Assembly (NCBI GenBank): GCA_958348225.1
Contig: CATVYG010000001.1
Coordinates: 1 to 64,000 of the forward strand
Length of the DNA stretch: 64,000 bases
Origin: an uncultured Collinsella sp.
GTDB taxonomy: Bacteria; Actinomycetota; Coriobacteriia; Coriobacteriales; Coriobacteriaceae
Direction: 5' to 3'
Within the stretch, counting starts at the first letter, position 1, and the number at the start of each line of letters is the position of its first letter. Both the position numbers and the translations under genes were made by a program. Positions 1 through 9,297 of this stretch are shown in pieces. The notes below the pieces were generated by a model. That model made no database searches. It had not been told where the DNA came from and worked only from the letters and a program-made list of their open reading frames with translations.

Positions 1-1
1 G

Positions 2-58
2 CAGGAAGCTTGGATACGCCTAGGCGCGGTCCAAGAAATCGTCCGCACCCCCGAATAA
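2..58 (+). CDS. C-terminal end of an upstream gene (partial, tentative)
   Basis: One frame stays open from the window edge to a TAA at 56-58 and reads as a plausible helical C-terminus of 18 residues. It is too short to assign a family. The only support is the open frame and its position just before the ribosome site of the next gene, so it could be chance. Confidence 0.25.
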   Translation, partial: QEAWIRLGAVQEIVRTPE

Positions 59-106
59 GGCATCGACAGGAACTATTTCACCGCAACTGATGAGGGGGAG
101 CTGGGG

Positions 107-973
107 ATGCTGACGATCGGATGTCATCTATCCACGACGAAGGGCTATCGGGCGATGGGGGAGACGGCGTTGTCAATTGGCGCCAATACCTTTGCATTCT
201 TTACGCGCAACCCGCGCGGCGGCAAGGCGAAAGACCTTGACATGGATGACGTGGCCGCCCTGCGCGAGCTTATGGAACAGAACGATTTTGGCCCGCTTGT
301 GGCTCATGCCCCGTATACCTATAACCCCTGCTCGGCCAAAGAGCGGGCGCGCGAGTTTGCCTTGGAGGCCATGGCGGAGGACCTGCGGCGCATGGAAGCG
401 CTGCCCGGCAACTACTACAACTTCCATCCCGGTGCGCATGTGGGGCAGGGCTCCGACGCCGGCATTCAGATGATCGTCGACACCCTGTGCCAGGTGATGT
501 TTGAGGGCCAACAGACGACGGTGCTGCTCGAGACCATGGCCGGCAAGGGCACCGAGGTGGGCCGCAGCTTTGAGGAACTGGCACTCATCATCCAGGGCGT
601 TGCCGACAAGTGTCCCGAGCTGTCGGCCAAGTTGGGCGTTTGCTTGGACACCTGCCATGTGAATGACGCCGGCTACGACATCGTCCACGATCTTGAAGGC
701 GTGCTCGACGAGTTCGATCGTGTGGTGGGTATCGAGCGCCTGCGCGCCGTGCATATCAATGACTCCAAGAACCCCTGCGGCGCCCATAAGGACCGCCACG
801 AGTGTATCGGCAAGGGCTACCTGGGTAGCGAAGAGTTTGGCGGCGGTATGCAGGTTATGCAGAATATTGTATCGAATGGCCGCTTGCGCGCATTGCCATT
901 CATTTTGGAGACACCGAACGAACTTGCAGGTTATGCGGCTGAAATCAAATTGTTAAGGTCATTGCAGCAGTGA
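107..973 (+). CDS. nfo: Deoxyribonuclease IV (AP endonuclease family 2)
   Basis: Cuts 5' of abasic sites in base-excision repair in the cytoplasm, using a trinuclear zinc centre in a TIM barrel. The 288-residue length is normal for Nfo. Family blocks are visible: the IGCHLS start, FFTRNPR near residue 30, [10 protein letters not shown] near 65, NFHPGAH near 105, LLETMAGKG near 140, CLDTCH near 178, HINDSK near 215 and a closing FILETP near 268. These supply the His/Glu/Asp zinc ligands. The ATG follows a GGGGGAG ribosome site. It lies upstream of an amino-acid importer with about 150 bp between, so probably a separate unit. Confidence 0.95.
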   Translation: MLTIGCHLSTTKGYRAMGETALSIGANTFAFFTRNPRGGKAKDLDMDDVAALRELMEQNDFGPLVAHAPYTYNPCSAKERAREFALEAMAEDLRRMEALPGNYYNFHPGAHVGQGSDAGIQMIVDTLCQVMFEGQQTTVLLETMAGKGTEVGRSFEELALIIQGVADKCPELSAKLGVCLDTCHVNDAGYDIVHDLEGVLDEFDRVVGIERLRAVHINDSKNPCGAHKDRHECIGKGYLGSEEFGGGMQVMQNIVSNGRLRALPFILETPNELAGYAAEIKLLRSLQQ

Positions 974-1120
974 TGACTGTCATAAAGTGGAGTGCTCCAT
1001 TCACGTTATGGGTTTGTTTCAATCAGTTTTCTAATTGCGGATTCTTCCAAGCGGGTGCATAATAACCCTCAGTTTTTGCAGACCCCTGAATCACGTGGGG
1101 TCATTGGAAGGAGACTGATT

Positions 1121-1981
1121 ATGAAGCTGAAGAAGCTTGGCGCATTTGCCGCCACGGGTGCTATGGCGCTCGCCCTTGCTCTGACGGGCTGCGGCTCGTC
1201 CAACGCCACCTCTGGTTCTGATGCCAGTTCCAGCAGCTCTGACGACGCTAAGGTCGAGAAGGTCGACGGTTCCAAGGAGTACGCGCTCGTCAAGGACGGT
1301 ACGCTGACCGTCGGCACCTCTGCCGAGTACGCTCCGTTTGAGTACAAGGATGACAACGGCGATTATCAGGGCTTTGACCTTGAGCTCATCAAGGCTATCG
1401 GCGACAAGCTGGGCCTGGATGTCGAGTATGTCAACAATGACTTTGACACGCTGGTTCCGGGCGTCGCTTCGGGCGCTAAGTATGACGTCTCCATCGCGGC
1501 TATCACCGACACGCCCGAGCGTGAGAAGGAAGTCACTTTCTCCGATTCCTACTACATGGACGATCAGGCTATCGTGACCAAGGTCGATAACACCGACATC
1601 ACGGCCGACAACTACAGCGAGAAGCTCAACAACGCCGACGCTACCATCATCGTCCAGTCTGGCTCGACCGCCGAGTCCTTTGCCCAGGAGAACTTCCCCA
1701 AGGCCAAGATTGTCCCCTACAAGGACGCCACCGAGTGCTTCAGCGCCCTGCAGTCCGATAAGGGCGACGCCGTAGTCACCAACCGCTCCGTTGCCAGCCA
1801 GCTGACCGCCGAGCAGTTCAACACCTGCCAGACCATTAAGCAGATCAGCACCGGCGAGGAGTACGCCATCGCCATCAACCAGGGCAACACCAAGCTCAAG
1901 GACGATATCAACCAGGCCATCAAGGACCTGACCGACGACGGTACCGTCGACGCCCTCATGGCTAAGTACAACATCAAGTAA
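1121..1981 (+). CDS. Polar amino-acid ABC transporter, substrate-binding lipoprotein
   Basis: Extracytoplasmic solute-binding protein of family 3 (286 residues). The ATG at 1121 follows GGAAGGAG and opens a lipoprotein signal with lipobox LTGC, so the mature protein starts at a lipidated Cys near residue 23. A Ser-rich spacer follows, then the family-3 fold: TVGTSAEYAPFEY near 65, FDLELIKAIGDKLG near 85 and the hinge motif around AAITDTPEREK near 130. The longer frame from about 992 would put 43 residues before the signal peptide and is rejected. Permease and ATPase genes follow. The substrate is probably a polar amino acid or cystine; the sequence does not say which. Confidence 0.93.
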   Translation: MKLKKLGAFAATGAMALALALTGCGSSNATSGSDASSSSSDDAKVEKVDGSKEYALVKDGTLTVGTSAEYAPFEYKDDNGDYQGFDLELIKAIGDKLGLDVEYVNNDFDTLVPGVASGAKYDVSIAAITDTPEREKEVTFSDSYYMDDQAIVTKVDNTDITADNYSEKLNNADATIIVQSGSTAESFAQENFPKAKIVPYKDATECFSALQSDKGDAVVTNRSVASQLTAEQFNTCQTIKQISTGEEYAIAINQGNTKLKDDINQAIKDLTDDGTVDALMAKYNIK

Positions 1982-2002
1982 AATAGCTACTTGATTGCGC
2001 GC

Positions 2003-2034
2003 GGGCCCTTTCCGTTTTGGCGGAGAGGGCCTTT
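2003..2034 (+). terminator. Hairpin between binding protein and permease
   Basis: GGGCCCTTTCCG pairs with CGGAGAGGGCC across a short loop, 22 bp after the binding-protein stop. The T tract behind it is poor, so it may act as a leaky terminator or 3' stabiliser that gives more binding protein than permease. This role is inferred. Confidence 0.55.
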
Positions 2035-2099
2035 GCGCTTCTCTTGACGGAGAGCATTTCCGTCTCGTTTTGCCGGCAACTTCTACGATAGGAGCCACC

Positions 2100-3461
2100 T
2101 TGTCTCGACTGAACAAAGGGGCCGCAGAGCAGCGTTTTCCACTGCCCGCCTTGCTCCAAAAGCTAGTCTGCGTCATGGCCGTGGCGCTCGCGCTGGTGTG
2201 CGCGGGGGCATATGCGCCCACGACCGCCCAGGCGCTTGAGACCGCAAAGATTACCGCCCGACCCAACACCGGTTCGGGCAGCGCTGTGGTCGGCGGCACC
2301 GAGACGCGCATTACCTGGGAAGTTCAGGCCGATGCCGACGAGGAGCTGAGCGGTCTTTCTCTGACGTTTGTCGACGGCACAACGTTTGGTACCGATGACA
2401 CGCGATTGACGATGCTCTCGGGCGAGGACCTCATGGATCGTACGCCCATGAAGCCCACGTGCAAGGCTGACGGCCAGACGCTCAAGATTGACTTTGGCGA
2501 GACGGCGCCTGCCGGCGGCTTTTTCCGTGTCGAGGTTTACGGCGTGACGTTTCCCGTCGAGGGCGGCGAAGAGGCCTTTAGCGGCACCTATACGCTTGCC
2601 GACGGTTCGACCAAGAAGATTTCCAAGATTCCTTCCGTCGAGATCAAGGGCGTGACGGCATTCGATAACTTCCTGGCCGATCTTAAGGAGCAGCCGTGGG
2701 TCGAGGCCTGGAACTCCAATATGTTCCTGCGCCTGTTCTTGAACCCGGTCATTTTGGTCCAGAGCCTGCCGATCGTCTTCAAAGGCTTCCTCATGTCGCT
2801 CTCGATTGTGCTCGTGGCGTTTCCGCTGGCAATTCCCTTTGGCTTTGCCCTGTCGCTCATGCGCATCTCCAAGTCGCGCATCCTGCGTTGCCTTGCCGGC
2901 ATCTACGTGAATATCATCCGCGGTACGCCGGCGTTCCTGCAGATCTATATTGCATTCTTTGGCCTGCCGCTTGCCGGCGTCAAGGTGGACGACTATGTCT
3001 TGGGCGTCATCGTCATGGCCATGAACTCGTCCGCCTACCTGTGCGAGATCTTCCGCGCCGGTATTCAGTCGATCCCCAAGGGCCAGAATGAGGCTGCTCG
3101 CTCGCTGGGCATGAACGCCTTCCAGACGCTGCTCTACGTCATGATTCCGCAGACGTTCCGCAATGTCCTGCCTACGTTGACCAGCGAGTTCATCCTGCTT
3201 TACAAGGATACGTCGCTGCTCGCGGCCGTGGGCGTGGTCGAGATCGTCATGAACGCCCGCACCATCGTGGCCACGACGGGCTCCATTACGCCGTATGTGG
3301 TTGCCGCCCTGTTCTATCTGGTCATTACCCTGCCGCTTGCGCGCTTGGTGAGCGGTCTTGAGGCGAGGCTGCTGGGTACGGCCGAAACCAAAAAGAAGCG
3401 TCCCACCAAGAGCGCCGGACAGGTTGTCGCGACGCCCGCCGACCATATCGCTGGTCTGTAA
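2100..3461 (+). CDS. Polar amino-acid ABC transporter permease with N-terminal extracytoplasmic domain
   Basis: Inner-membrane permease of the HisM/GlnP type. The start is set at TTG 2100, 5 nt after AGGAG; the open frame further upstream runs through the hairpin at 2003-2034 and is rejected. Residues 1-45 form a Sec signal ending TTAQA. Residues 46 to about 205 are a beta-rich, Thr/Gly-rich segment ending FSGTYTLADG. The permease core starts near 225, with the EAA loop (NEAARSLGMNAFQTLLYVMIPQ region) near 340 that contacts the ATPase. Family members are usually 215-230 residues, so the 453-residue length reflects the added external domain. It sits between its binding protein and ATPase. Confidence 0.9.
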   Translation: MSRLNKGAAEQRFPLPALLQKLVCVMAVALALVCAGAYAPTTAQALETAKITARPNTGSGSAVVGGTETRITWEVQADADEELSGLSLTFVDGTTFGTDDTRLTMLSGEDLMDRTPMKPTCKADGQTLKIDFGETAPAGGFFRVEVYGVTFPVEGGEEAFSGTYTLADGSTKKISKIPSVEIKGVTAFDNFLADLKEQPWVEAWNSNMFLRLFLNPVILVQSLPIVFKGFLMSLSIVLVAFPLAIPFGFALSLMRISKSRILRCLAGIYVNIIRGTPAFLQIYIAFFGLPLAGVKVDDYVLGVIVMAMNSSAYLCEIFRAGIQSIPKGQNEAARSLGMNAFQTLLYVMIPQTFRNVLPTLTSEFILLYKDTSLLAAVGVVEIVMNARTIVATTGSITPYVVAALFYLVITLPLARLVSGLEARLLGTAETKKKRPTKSAGQVVATPADHIAGL

Positions 3462-3473
3462 GGAGGTTCTATT

Positions 3474-4226
<753 letters not shown>

Positions 4227-4251
4227 CCGCTTTATATGACTGGCATAGCAG

Positions 4252-4287
4252 AAAACGGGAGCCGGATGTGATCCGGCTCCCGTTTTT
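4252..4287. terminator. Bidirectional intrinsic terminator
   Basis: Perfect stem AACGGGAGCCGGAT / ATCCGGCTCCCGTT with a short loop, an A run on the left and T run on the right. It serves the ABC operon on the plus strand and the flavodoxin operon on the minus strand. Confidence 0.92.
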
Positions 4288-4343
4288 GTTGGGACGCGAA
4301 TGTGTTTTGGTGCAGAGCGCGTTACGGGCGGAGCTCATTGCCG

Positions 4344-4763
4344 CTAGGCGAGCTCAGCTCCAAGGGCGCGGCAGGCCGCCTCGCCCTCATCGTCGGGGGC
4401 GTCGTAGCAAATGACGGAATCGACGACGTTGACACCTGCCTCGTCGGCATCGGCCTTCCAGTTGTCCATCCACTCGCCCTCGGCCCACGAATAAGAGCCA
4501 AAGAGGACGACCTTCTTGTCGCCGAGGGTTTCCTTGACTTCGTCCCACATCGGTTGGAACTCATCGTATTCAAGCTCCTCGGAGCCCATGGCGGGGCAAC
4601 CGAAGGCGAAGGCATCATAGTCGGCGGCCCTGTCGGCAGAGAAGTCGGCGCAGGGGATGACTTCGGCCTCGGCGCCCGCGGACGTGGTGCCCTCGGCAAC
4701 GAGGTTTGCCATGGCCTCGGTGTTGCCCGTGCCGCTCCAATAGACGACGGCGATCTTGCTCAT
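4344..4763 (-). CDS. Flavodoxin
   Basis: Small FMN electron carrier of 139 residues. It opens with IAVVYWSGTGNTEAMA, the phosphate-binding T/S-x-T-G-x-T loop; FGCPAMGSEELE near 53 and FGSYSWAEGEWMD near 87 are the two isoalloxazine-binding loops. The start is the ATG at 4763; longer frames upstream run into the neighbouring DUF3793 gene. It is the distal gene of a two-gene unit with DUF3793. Flavodoxins often replace ferredoxin when iron is short, which would suit an iron-responsive promoter upstream. Confidence 0.95.
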   Translation of the reverse strand: MSKIAVVYWSGTGNTEAMANLVAEGTTSAGAEAEVIPCADFSADRAADYDAFAFGCPAMGSEELEYDEFQPMWDEVKETLGDKKVVLFGSYSWAEGEWMDNWKADADEAGVNVVDSVICYDAPDDEGEAACRALGAELA

Positions 4764-4809
4764 GTTGAGTCCTTTCGGTTGTGCGGCGTGTGGCCGCGGT
4801 TTGTACGTT

Positions 4810-5514
4810 CTATCGGGTCGCCTGGGCAAGTTGCGCCAAGCTGCAGCCCTGCTGATAGATAAAGGTGAGGTGTTGGGTGCAGGCACGGTACGCATCAAAC
4901 GTCGCAAGCGCCTGCTCGACATTCGTATAGACCTTCCAGGCTCCAAAGATCTTGTAGTTCTCGCCACGCTGGGCGATGAACTCGTATACGTCGTCGCAGG
5001 GGTACCCCAGGAAGTAGCCAATCTCGTGTGGAAATTCGCAGGCGCAGTCGTTGTTGCAGCAGACTTGCTGATCCAGTGCGCATTGAGTCTGGCCGCAGGC
5101 GCATTCCGCGGCGTTATTGCTCGCGAGCGTGATGCGTGATGCCAGGTGCACAAGACATGCCGAGAGGTTGCCGGTGTCGTAGCCCTTCTTGGCGAGTGCC
5201 GTTTTGGCGCGCGGGTCAGCAAGGTAAGTGGCGAGGCTATTGGGCCGATATGCGTATACGAGCGCCCCGCAGGGGCGCCAGACCAAAACGCTCAGATGGA
5301 TACCGAACGGATTAAGCTCGTGATTGCACCGGGCGATAACGTTGAGCAGGCGTGCTCGGCGATCCTCGATCGCCGCAGTTACGCTTGAGCCGTCTTGATC
5401 GGCATAGACTCCTGGATAGGTAAAGAGCGATGCCGGTTTGATGCCCGCGAGCGTGGGGGAGCAGTTGCGCACGACTGCCGCCTGAAACGTTGGGATGTCG
5501 ATGGTTCGAGTCAC
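4810..5514 (-). CDS. DUF3793 family protein
   Basis: 234-residue soluble protein of unknown biochemical role. Recognised from the DUF3793 signature: CSPTLAGIKPASLF near residue 18, the strictly placed FPHEIGYFLGYP near 160 and KIFGAWKVYTN near 188. Between them, roughly 135-160, lies a dense Cys cluster (CACGQTQC...CCNNDCAC, eight cysteines) that could bind metal. In Firmicutes and Coriobacteriia this family tends to sit with flavodoxin and ferrous-iron genes. Flavodoxin follows 46 bp downstream on the same strand, and the divergent neighbour binds heavy metal. Confidence 0.82.
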   Translation of the reverse strand: MTRTIDIPTFQAAVVRNCSPTLAGIKPASLFTYPGVYADQDGSSVTAAIEDRRARLLNVIARCNHELNPFGIHLSVLVWRPCGALVYAYRPNSLATYLADPRAKTALAKKGYDTGNLSACLVHLASRITLASNNAAECACGQTQCALDQQVCCNNDCACEFPHEIGYFLGYPCDDVYEFIAQRGENYKIFGAWKVYTNVEQALATFDAYRACTQHLTFIYQQGCSLAQLAQATR

Positions 5515-5539
5515 GTTGCCCCTTCCGAGCCCTTACTTG

Positions 5540-5557
5540 TTAGCCTAGGAAAACTTA
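5540..5557. promoter_or_regulatory. Possible iron-repressor (DtxR/IdeR-like) operator
   Basis: On the minus strand the site reads close to one half and the centre of the DtxR consensus (TTTTCCTAGGCTAAC), around a CCTAGG core. It sits 26 bp upstream of the DUF3793-flavodoxin unit. No repressor gene is in view; the call rests on resemblance and context only. Confidence 0.3.
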
Positions 5558-5641
5558 TACACGAAAGTAAGCCTTGGTCAACTAAAAAGTTTGAATAGGG
5601 AAACTAATTGACCGAACGGACATGATTTTGGGTTAAGATGG

Positions 5642-5660
5642 AGACGCCCCATGGGGGTAT
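5642..5660. promoter_or_regulatory. Possible copper-repressor (CsoR-like) operator
   Basis: A perfect CCCCATGGGG palindrome (5647-5656) followed by GTAT lies about 30 bp upstream of the HMA-domain gene, next to a TTGACC / GTTAAG promoter-like pair at 5608-5637. CsoR operators have C-tract/G-tract pseudo-palindromes of this kind. Inference from motif and neighbour. Confidence 0.35.
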
Positions 5661-5689
5661 CTAGATAGTGCTACTTGAAAGGGGAACGC

Positions 5690-6073
5690 ATGAGTGACTT
5701 GCTCAACCCTGCGAATCTCATCGTGCTGGCCGTCATTGCCGTCGGCATGTTTTTTGGACTGCGTCGCATTGCCGCTTCGACACACGGGAAGAGTTGTTGC
5801 AGCGATGGCGCGAGCGGCAAGAGGGCCAAAAAGGTTGTTGTGGTGGATACCGATGCATCGCACTATCCCTATAGCGACGAGCTGCTCATCGGCGGCATGA
5901 GCTGTGACGGCTGCGCTCAGAACGTAGCCAATGCCCTCAATACGCTTGATGGCGTGTGGGCTACGGTGACGTATGCGGACCACACGGCACGCGTACGCTC
6001 GAAGCGCCCGGTTGATCGCGACGCACTCGAGACGGCGGTGAGGGGCGCGGGCTATTACGTTATGAAAATGTAG
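5690..6073 (+). CDS. Membrane-anchored heavy-metal-associated (HMA) domain protein
   Basis: 127 residues; ATG at 5690 behind GAAAGGGG. Residues 8-27 form one membrane helix, followed by a basic segment and HGKSCCSDG, resembling the FeoB-associated Cys-rich membrane proteins. Residues about 62-127 are an HMA fold with the metal-binding loop GMSCDGCAQNV and a C-terminal GYYVMKM. It probably holds Cu(I) or a similar soft metal at the inner face of the membrane. No P-type ATPase or chaperone partner is in the window. A CsoR-like palindrome in its promoter supports copper. Confidence 0.85.
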   Translation: MSDLLNPANLIVLAVIAVGMFFGLRRIAASTHGKSCCSDGASGKRAKKVVVVDTDASHYPYSDELLIGGMSCDGCAQNVANALNTLDGVWATVTYADHTARVRSKRPVDRDALETAVRGAGYYVMKM

Positions 6074-6346
6074 GCGTTGCCCTCTCCGGTGGGTACCAGC
6101 CTCCTGCCCATTGTGACTATCGGTATCCAAAAATTTGCGCAAAAAACAACTCGCGGATGCGGCGAAAGTGGAGTTTGGTGACGGTTCGCGCGGAATTCGT
6201 GACCAATCGAGCATCCGCTATCCCGTAAGAAAAAATACAGGTGTATATTTATATGCTGTTTATTGCTGTGCCCAGATTGCAATTAAACGTGGACAGAGAT
6301 GATGAATGCTAAAACTGGGCTTAAGGACAGGGGAGGCTATAGCCTT

Positions 6347-8875
6347 ATGAGACGAGTGGGAACACTTGGCTTGGTGGCAGCGCTTGCCGCTATCTTGGCA
6401 TCACCGTTGCCGGCGAATGCCGAAGACACTTCGGGTGCCGTTACCTACAATGCGGGAAATGGGTATTCCTTTGAGAAACTCTCGCATCCTTCGGTAGGAA
6501 CGTCGCAGCCTGATGGCATCGTCGACTACCAGGGTGACGGTGTCGTTGCCGTCCCGGGCACCGACGGTAACACGGCCAATAACGAAGGCGATCGCGGCCA
6601 GAGCTACACTTGGGCGGCTGCGAGCTATGGTGACTGGCTTTATGTGGGCACCTGCTATGCGGCGATGGGCAACACGCTTACGCTCATGAACAGTACGCTG
6701 GGCGATTCCTTTGATGTCGAGACCATGCGCCTGACGCTGGAGGCCATGTTTAACGGCACGTTCTTCTATGGACAGCAGAAGGAGGACGGCACGGCCGACA
6801 AGGACAGCGGCGGCATCTTGGTCAAGATCAATACCAAGACCGGTGAGACCAAGCTGCTACTCTCTGAATCGCTCAACGGCGTCGCCCCTTTGTTCCGCAA
6901 TGCCGTGAGCTATAAGGGCAAGCTCTATTTCTGCGGCAGCGTCAGGGCCAATGGCGGCAAAAGTGGCCTGCCTGCTGTATATGAGATTGATCCTAAGACG
7001 GATGAGTACAAAGTTGTCTATCAGGGTCTTTCGAGCATGCAGGATTACGGTGCCGCCTACAAGCAGGGCATTTCTACCGGTATCCGCGGCATGTGTGTTC
7101 ATGATGGCCAGCTCGTCATCAGTAATGTGGGCAAAGACGCGGCCGGTAAGTTTGTGTCGACAATCCTGACGTCGCCTGACCCGTCAAAGGGCCAGGACAG
7201 CTTCACCGAGATTGCCAACTCGGACACGTTGTTTAACTATCCGGCGATTCGCTATCAGGACAGCATCTACGGCGGTGCCATTTGGGATATGGTCTCGTAC
7301 AATGGCCATCTCTATGCGACCATCTGCACCGGTACGCCCGAGAATGCTCCCGATGATAATTCCATGCAGTCGTTTGCCATGGTTCGTGGCGACAAGAACG
7401 CCGACGGCAGCTATTCGTGGACTCCCATTGTTGGCGATCAGGAGACGGACTGTGCAAAGTACTGCTTTGGCATCGATCCTGCCCGTACCCGTTCTGGCGC
7501 TGCCAACCTCGTCGTCTACAACGACTACCTCTATATCGGTGAATACAACGACGAGGAGATTGCTCTCGAGCGCATCCTGTTCAACAAGTCCAGCACCGAA
7601 GAGGGCGGCAAGAGCAGCATGGGCGGCGTTGACTGCTCGTTTGTGAATGCCAATCTTGAGCAGTCGGTCAACATCTATCGCATGGACAAGGACGAGAACA
7701 TGGAGCTCGTCGTTGGCGATCGCACCGACATGTTCCCCGAGGGCGGTATTTCCGGCCTGACTTCGGGCTTTGGCCGAAACGAGAACCAGTACATTTGGCG
7801 CATGCAGAAGTTCGACGGCAAGCTGTATATCGGTACCTTTGATACTGCGAGCCTGCTTGAGCCGATCGGCCAGTTCTCCAATGGCGACATTATCGATATG
7901 ACGCCCGAGGAGTGGGAATCTCAGGTTCAGCGCCTTAAGGACCTGCTTGATCACCTGCTTGACAAGAAATCGCCTGACGACCCCATCGTTCCTGTGGACA
8001 CGCTTACGGACGATGATTCGAACGAGGCCGTCGAGGTCGATGACGAGAAGACCGAGGCCGTCGAGGTCGATGACGAGAAGACCGAGGTTGCTAAGGGCTT
8101 TGGCGATCTAAGCGATGCGCTGGAGGATGCCACGGGCGATCTTTGCGATCAGGCCGCGACGATGTCCCGGGACTTTGAGGACGACGCAGCTTATGTCCAG
8201 AAGATCGATGGCGAGATCGCGTACTTCAAGTCCTTTGCCGACCAGTATCAGGACATGCTCGATAGCTATGAGAGCCTGAAGCAGCAGTACGAGGATGCCT
8301 ATGGCACCGAGCTGCCGGGTGATATTCAGGATGCGCTCGATAAGCTGCTGAGTGCGGAGAACCTCAAGAAGTTGCAGAGTGTCCTTACGTGCATGTGCTA
8401 CCTGCGCGATGCCGAGCGCGGCTTTGATATGTATGTGACCGAGGACGGCGTGAACTTTACGACGCTGACGACCAATGGCTTTAACGATCCGTATAACCAT
8501 GGTCTGCGCACCTTTGCGGTGACCAACCAGGGTCTGTGCCTTGGTACCGCCAACCCGTTCTATGGTTGCCAGGTCTGGATCCAGCGCAAGGAGAATTCGG
8601 AGAATCCGGTTGATCCCGGTACTCCGGATCCGACGGAACCCACCGATCCTTCGCAGCCGGGTGGCGGCGATCAGCCTGGTGGCAGCCAGACGGGCGGCAA
8701 CGACCAGTCGAGCAGCACCACGACCACCGTCACGACGACCGCTAAGAAGACTCCGAAGGACGGCTCGCTGCCTCGCGCTGGCGACTCGACCCTCACGCTG
8801 GTCTTGGGATTGCTGGTTGCAGCTGCCGCAGTGCTTGGCATTGCTCTCGTCTTGCGCAAGCGTTCTCGTCGCTAG
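6347..8875 (+). CDS. LPxAG-anchored surface protein, beta-propeller-like
   Basis: About 842 residues. The ATG at 6347, 10 nt after GGGAGG, gives a compact signal peptide ending PANA; upstream in-frame ATGs at 6299 and 6302 are possible but lack a good ribosome site. The N-terminal 550 residues have repeated W/Y-rich strands (SYGDWLYVGT, YNGHLYATI, YNDYLYIGEYN, FDGKLYIGTFD), as in propeller folds. A coiled acidic region follows, then a block that resumes the strand pattern, a Pro/Thr/Gly wall-spanning linker, the sortase signal LPRAG, one membrane helix and an RKRSRR tail. No sortase is nearby. Substrate or ligand unknown. Confidence 0.85.
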   Translation: MRRVGTLGLVAALAAILASPLPANAEDTSGAVTYNAGNGYSFEKLSHPSVGTSQPDGIVDYQGDGVVAVPGTDGNTANNEGDRGQSYTWAAASYGDWLYVGTCYAAMGNTLTLMNSTLGDSFDVETMRLTLEAMFNGTFFYGQQKEDGTADKDSGGILVKINTKTGETKLLLSESLNGVAPLFRNAVSYKGKLYFCGSVRANGGKSGLPAVYEIDPKTDEYKVVYQGLSSMQDYGAAYKQGISTGIRGMCVHDGQLVISNVGKDAAGKFVSTILTSPDPSKGQDSFTEIANSDTLFNYPAIRYQDSIYGGAIWDMVSYNGHLYATICTGTPENAPDDNSMQSFAMVRGDKNADGSYSWTPIVGDQETDCAKYCFGIDPARTRSGAANLVVYNDYLYIGEYNDEEIALERILFNKSSTEEGGKSSMGGVDCSFVNANLEQSVNIYRMDKDENMELVVGDRTDMFPEGGISGLTSGFGRNENQYIWRMQKFDGKLYIGTFDTASLLEPIGQFSNGDIIDMTPEEWESQVQRLKDLLDHLLDKKSPDDPIVPVDTLTDDDSNEAVEVDDEKTEAVEVDDEKTEVAKGFGDLSDALEDATGDLCDQAATMSRDFEDDAAYVQKIDGEIAYFKSFADQYQDMLDSYESLKQQYEDAYGTELPGDIQDALDKLLSAENLKKLQSVLTCMCYLRDAERGFDMYVTEDGVNFTTLTTNGFNDPYNHGLRTFAVTNQGLCLGTANPFYGCQVWIQRKENSENPVDPGTPDPTEPTDPSQPGGGDQPGGSQTGGNDQSSSTTTTVTTTAKKTPKDGSLPRAGDSTLTLVLGLLVAAAAVLGIALVLRKRSRR
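8024..8083 (+). repeat. Perfect 30-bp tandem duplication inside the surface protein
   Basis: Two identical 30-bp units (8024-8053, 8054-8083) encode a doubled EAVEVDDEKT decapeptide in an acidic linker. This suggests recent slippage and possible length variation between strains. Confidence 0.9.
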
Positions 8876-9297
8876 GCTCGACCACGCAGCTCGATGCCTT
8901 GGATATCGTCGAAGTTGATGGCGATATCCCTGAGTTTGAGCAGCTTGAATGCGGGTAACACTTCGTCGAGAATGCCCGTGCGGCTACGATAGCCGTACGT
9001 ATCGTAATAGGTGACGCGCACCAGGTCGCCGCGTTTGAGGCCCTCGAGCTTTTTCGAAAGCTCGAGGGCTTTTTCTTCTGTGAGCTCGCATTTTGGTTCG
9101 ACGGTGATCTCTTGTTTGCGCACGAGCTCGTAGTATCCCGTGAGGGCGGCAAAGGGCATAAACTGCGCGGCACGGCCGGCGCGGACGGCGCCGTTGGCGG
9201 TAAGCTTTGGGTCGGCGGAGCGACGTCTTCCCTCGGGGTCCGTTAGGCGTTCAAAGGGTGTCGGTGGCCGCATCGGCTGTTGTTGGGACTTAGGCAC
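8872..9297 (-). CDS. YolD-like protein
   Basis: 141 residues. Contains the YolD signature region RAAQFMPFAALTGYYELVRKQE near residue 45 and VRVTYYDTYGYRSRTGILDEV near 95. In Bacillus and relatives YolD-type proteins are encoded with UvrX/UmuC-type polymerases and are SOS-induced. Here it overlaps the upstream polymerase gene by 8 bp, so it is translationally coupled to it. Its stop also overlaps the stop of the convergent surface-protein gene by 4 bp. Biochemical role unknown; a polymerase accessory factor is the usual suggestion. Confidence 0.85.
   Translation of the reverse strand: MPKSQQQPMRPPTPFERLTDPEGRRRSADPKLTANGAVRAGRAAQFMPFAALTGYYELVRKQEITVEPKCELTEEKALELSKKLEGLKRGDLVRVTYYDTYGYRSRTGILDEVLPAFKLLKLRDIAINFDDIQGIELRGRA

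Noticed and set aside
8024..8083. CRISPR-like repeat
   Set aside because: Two head-to-tail 30-bp units without spacers inside a coding frame: a tandem duplication.
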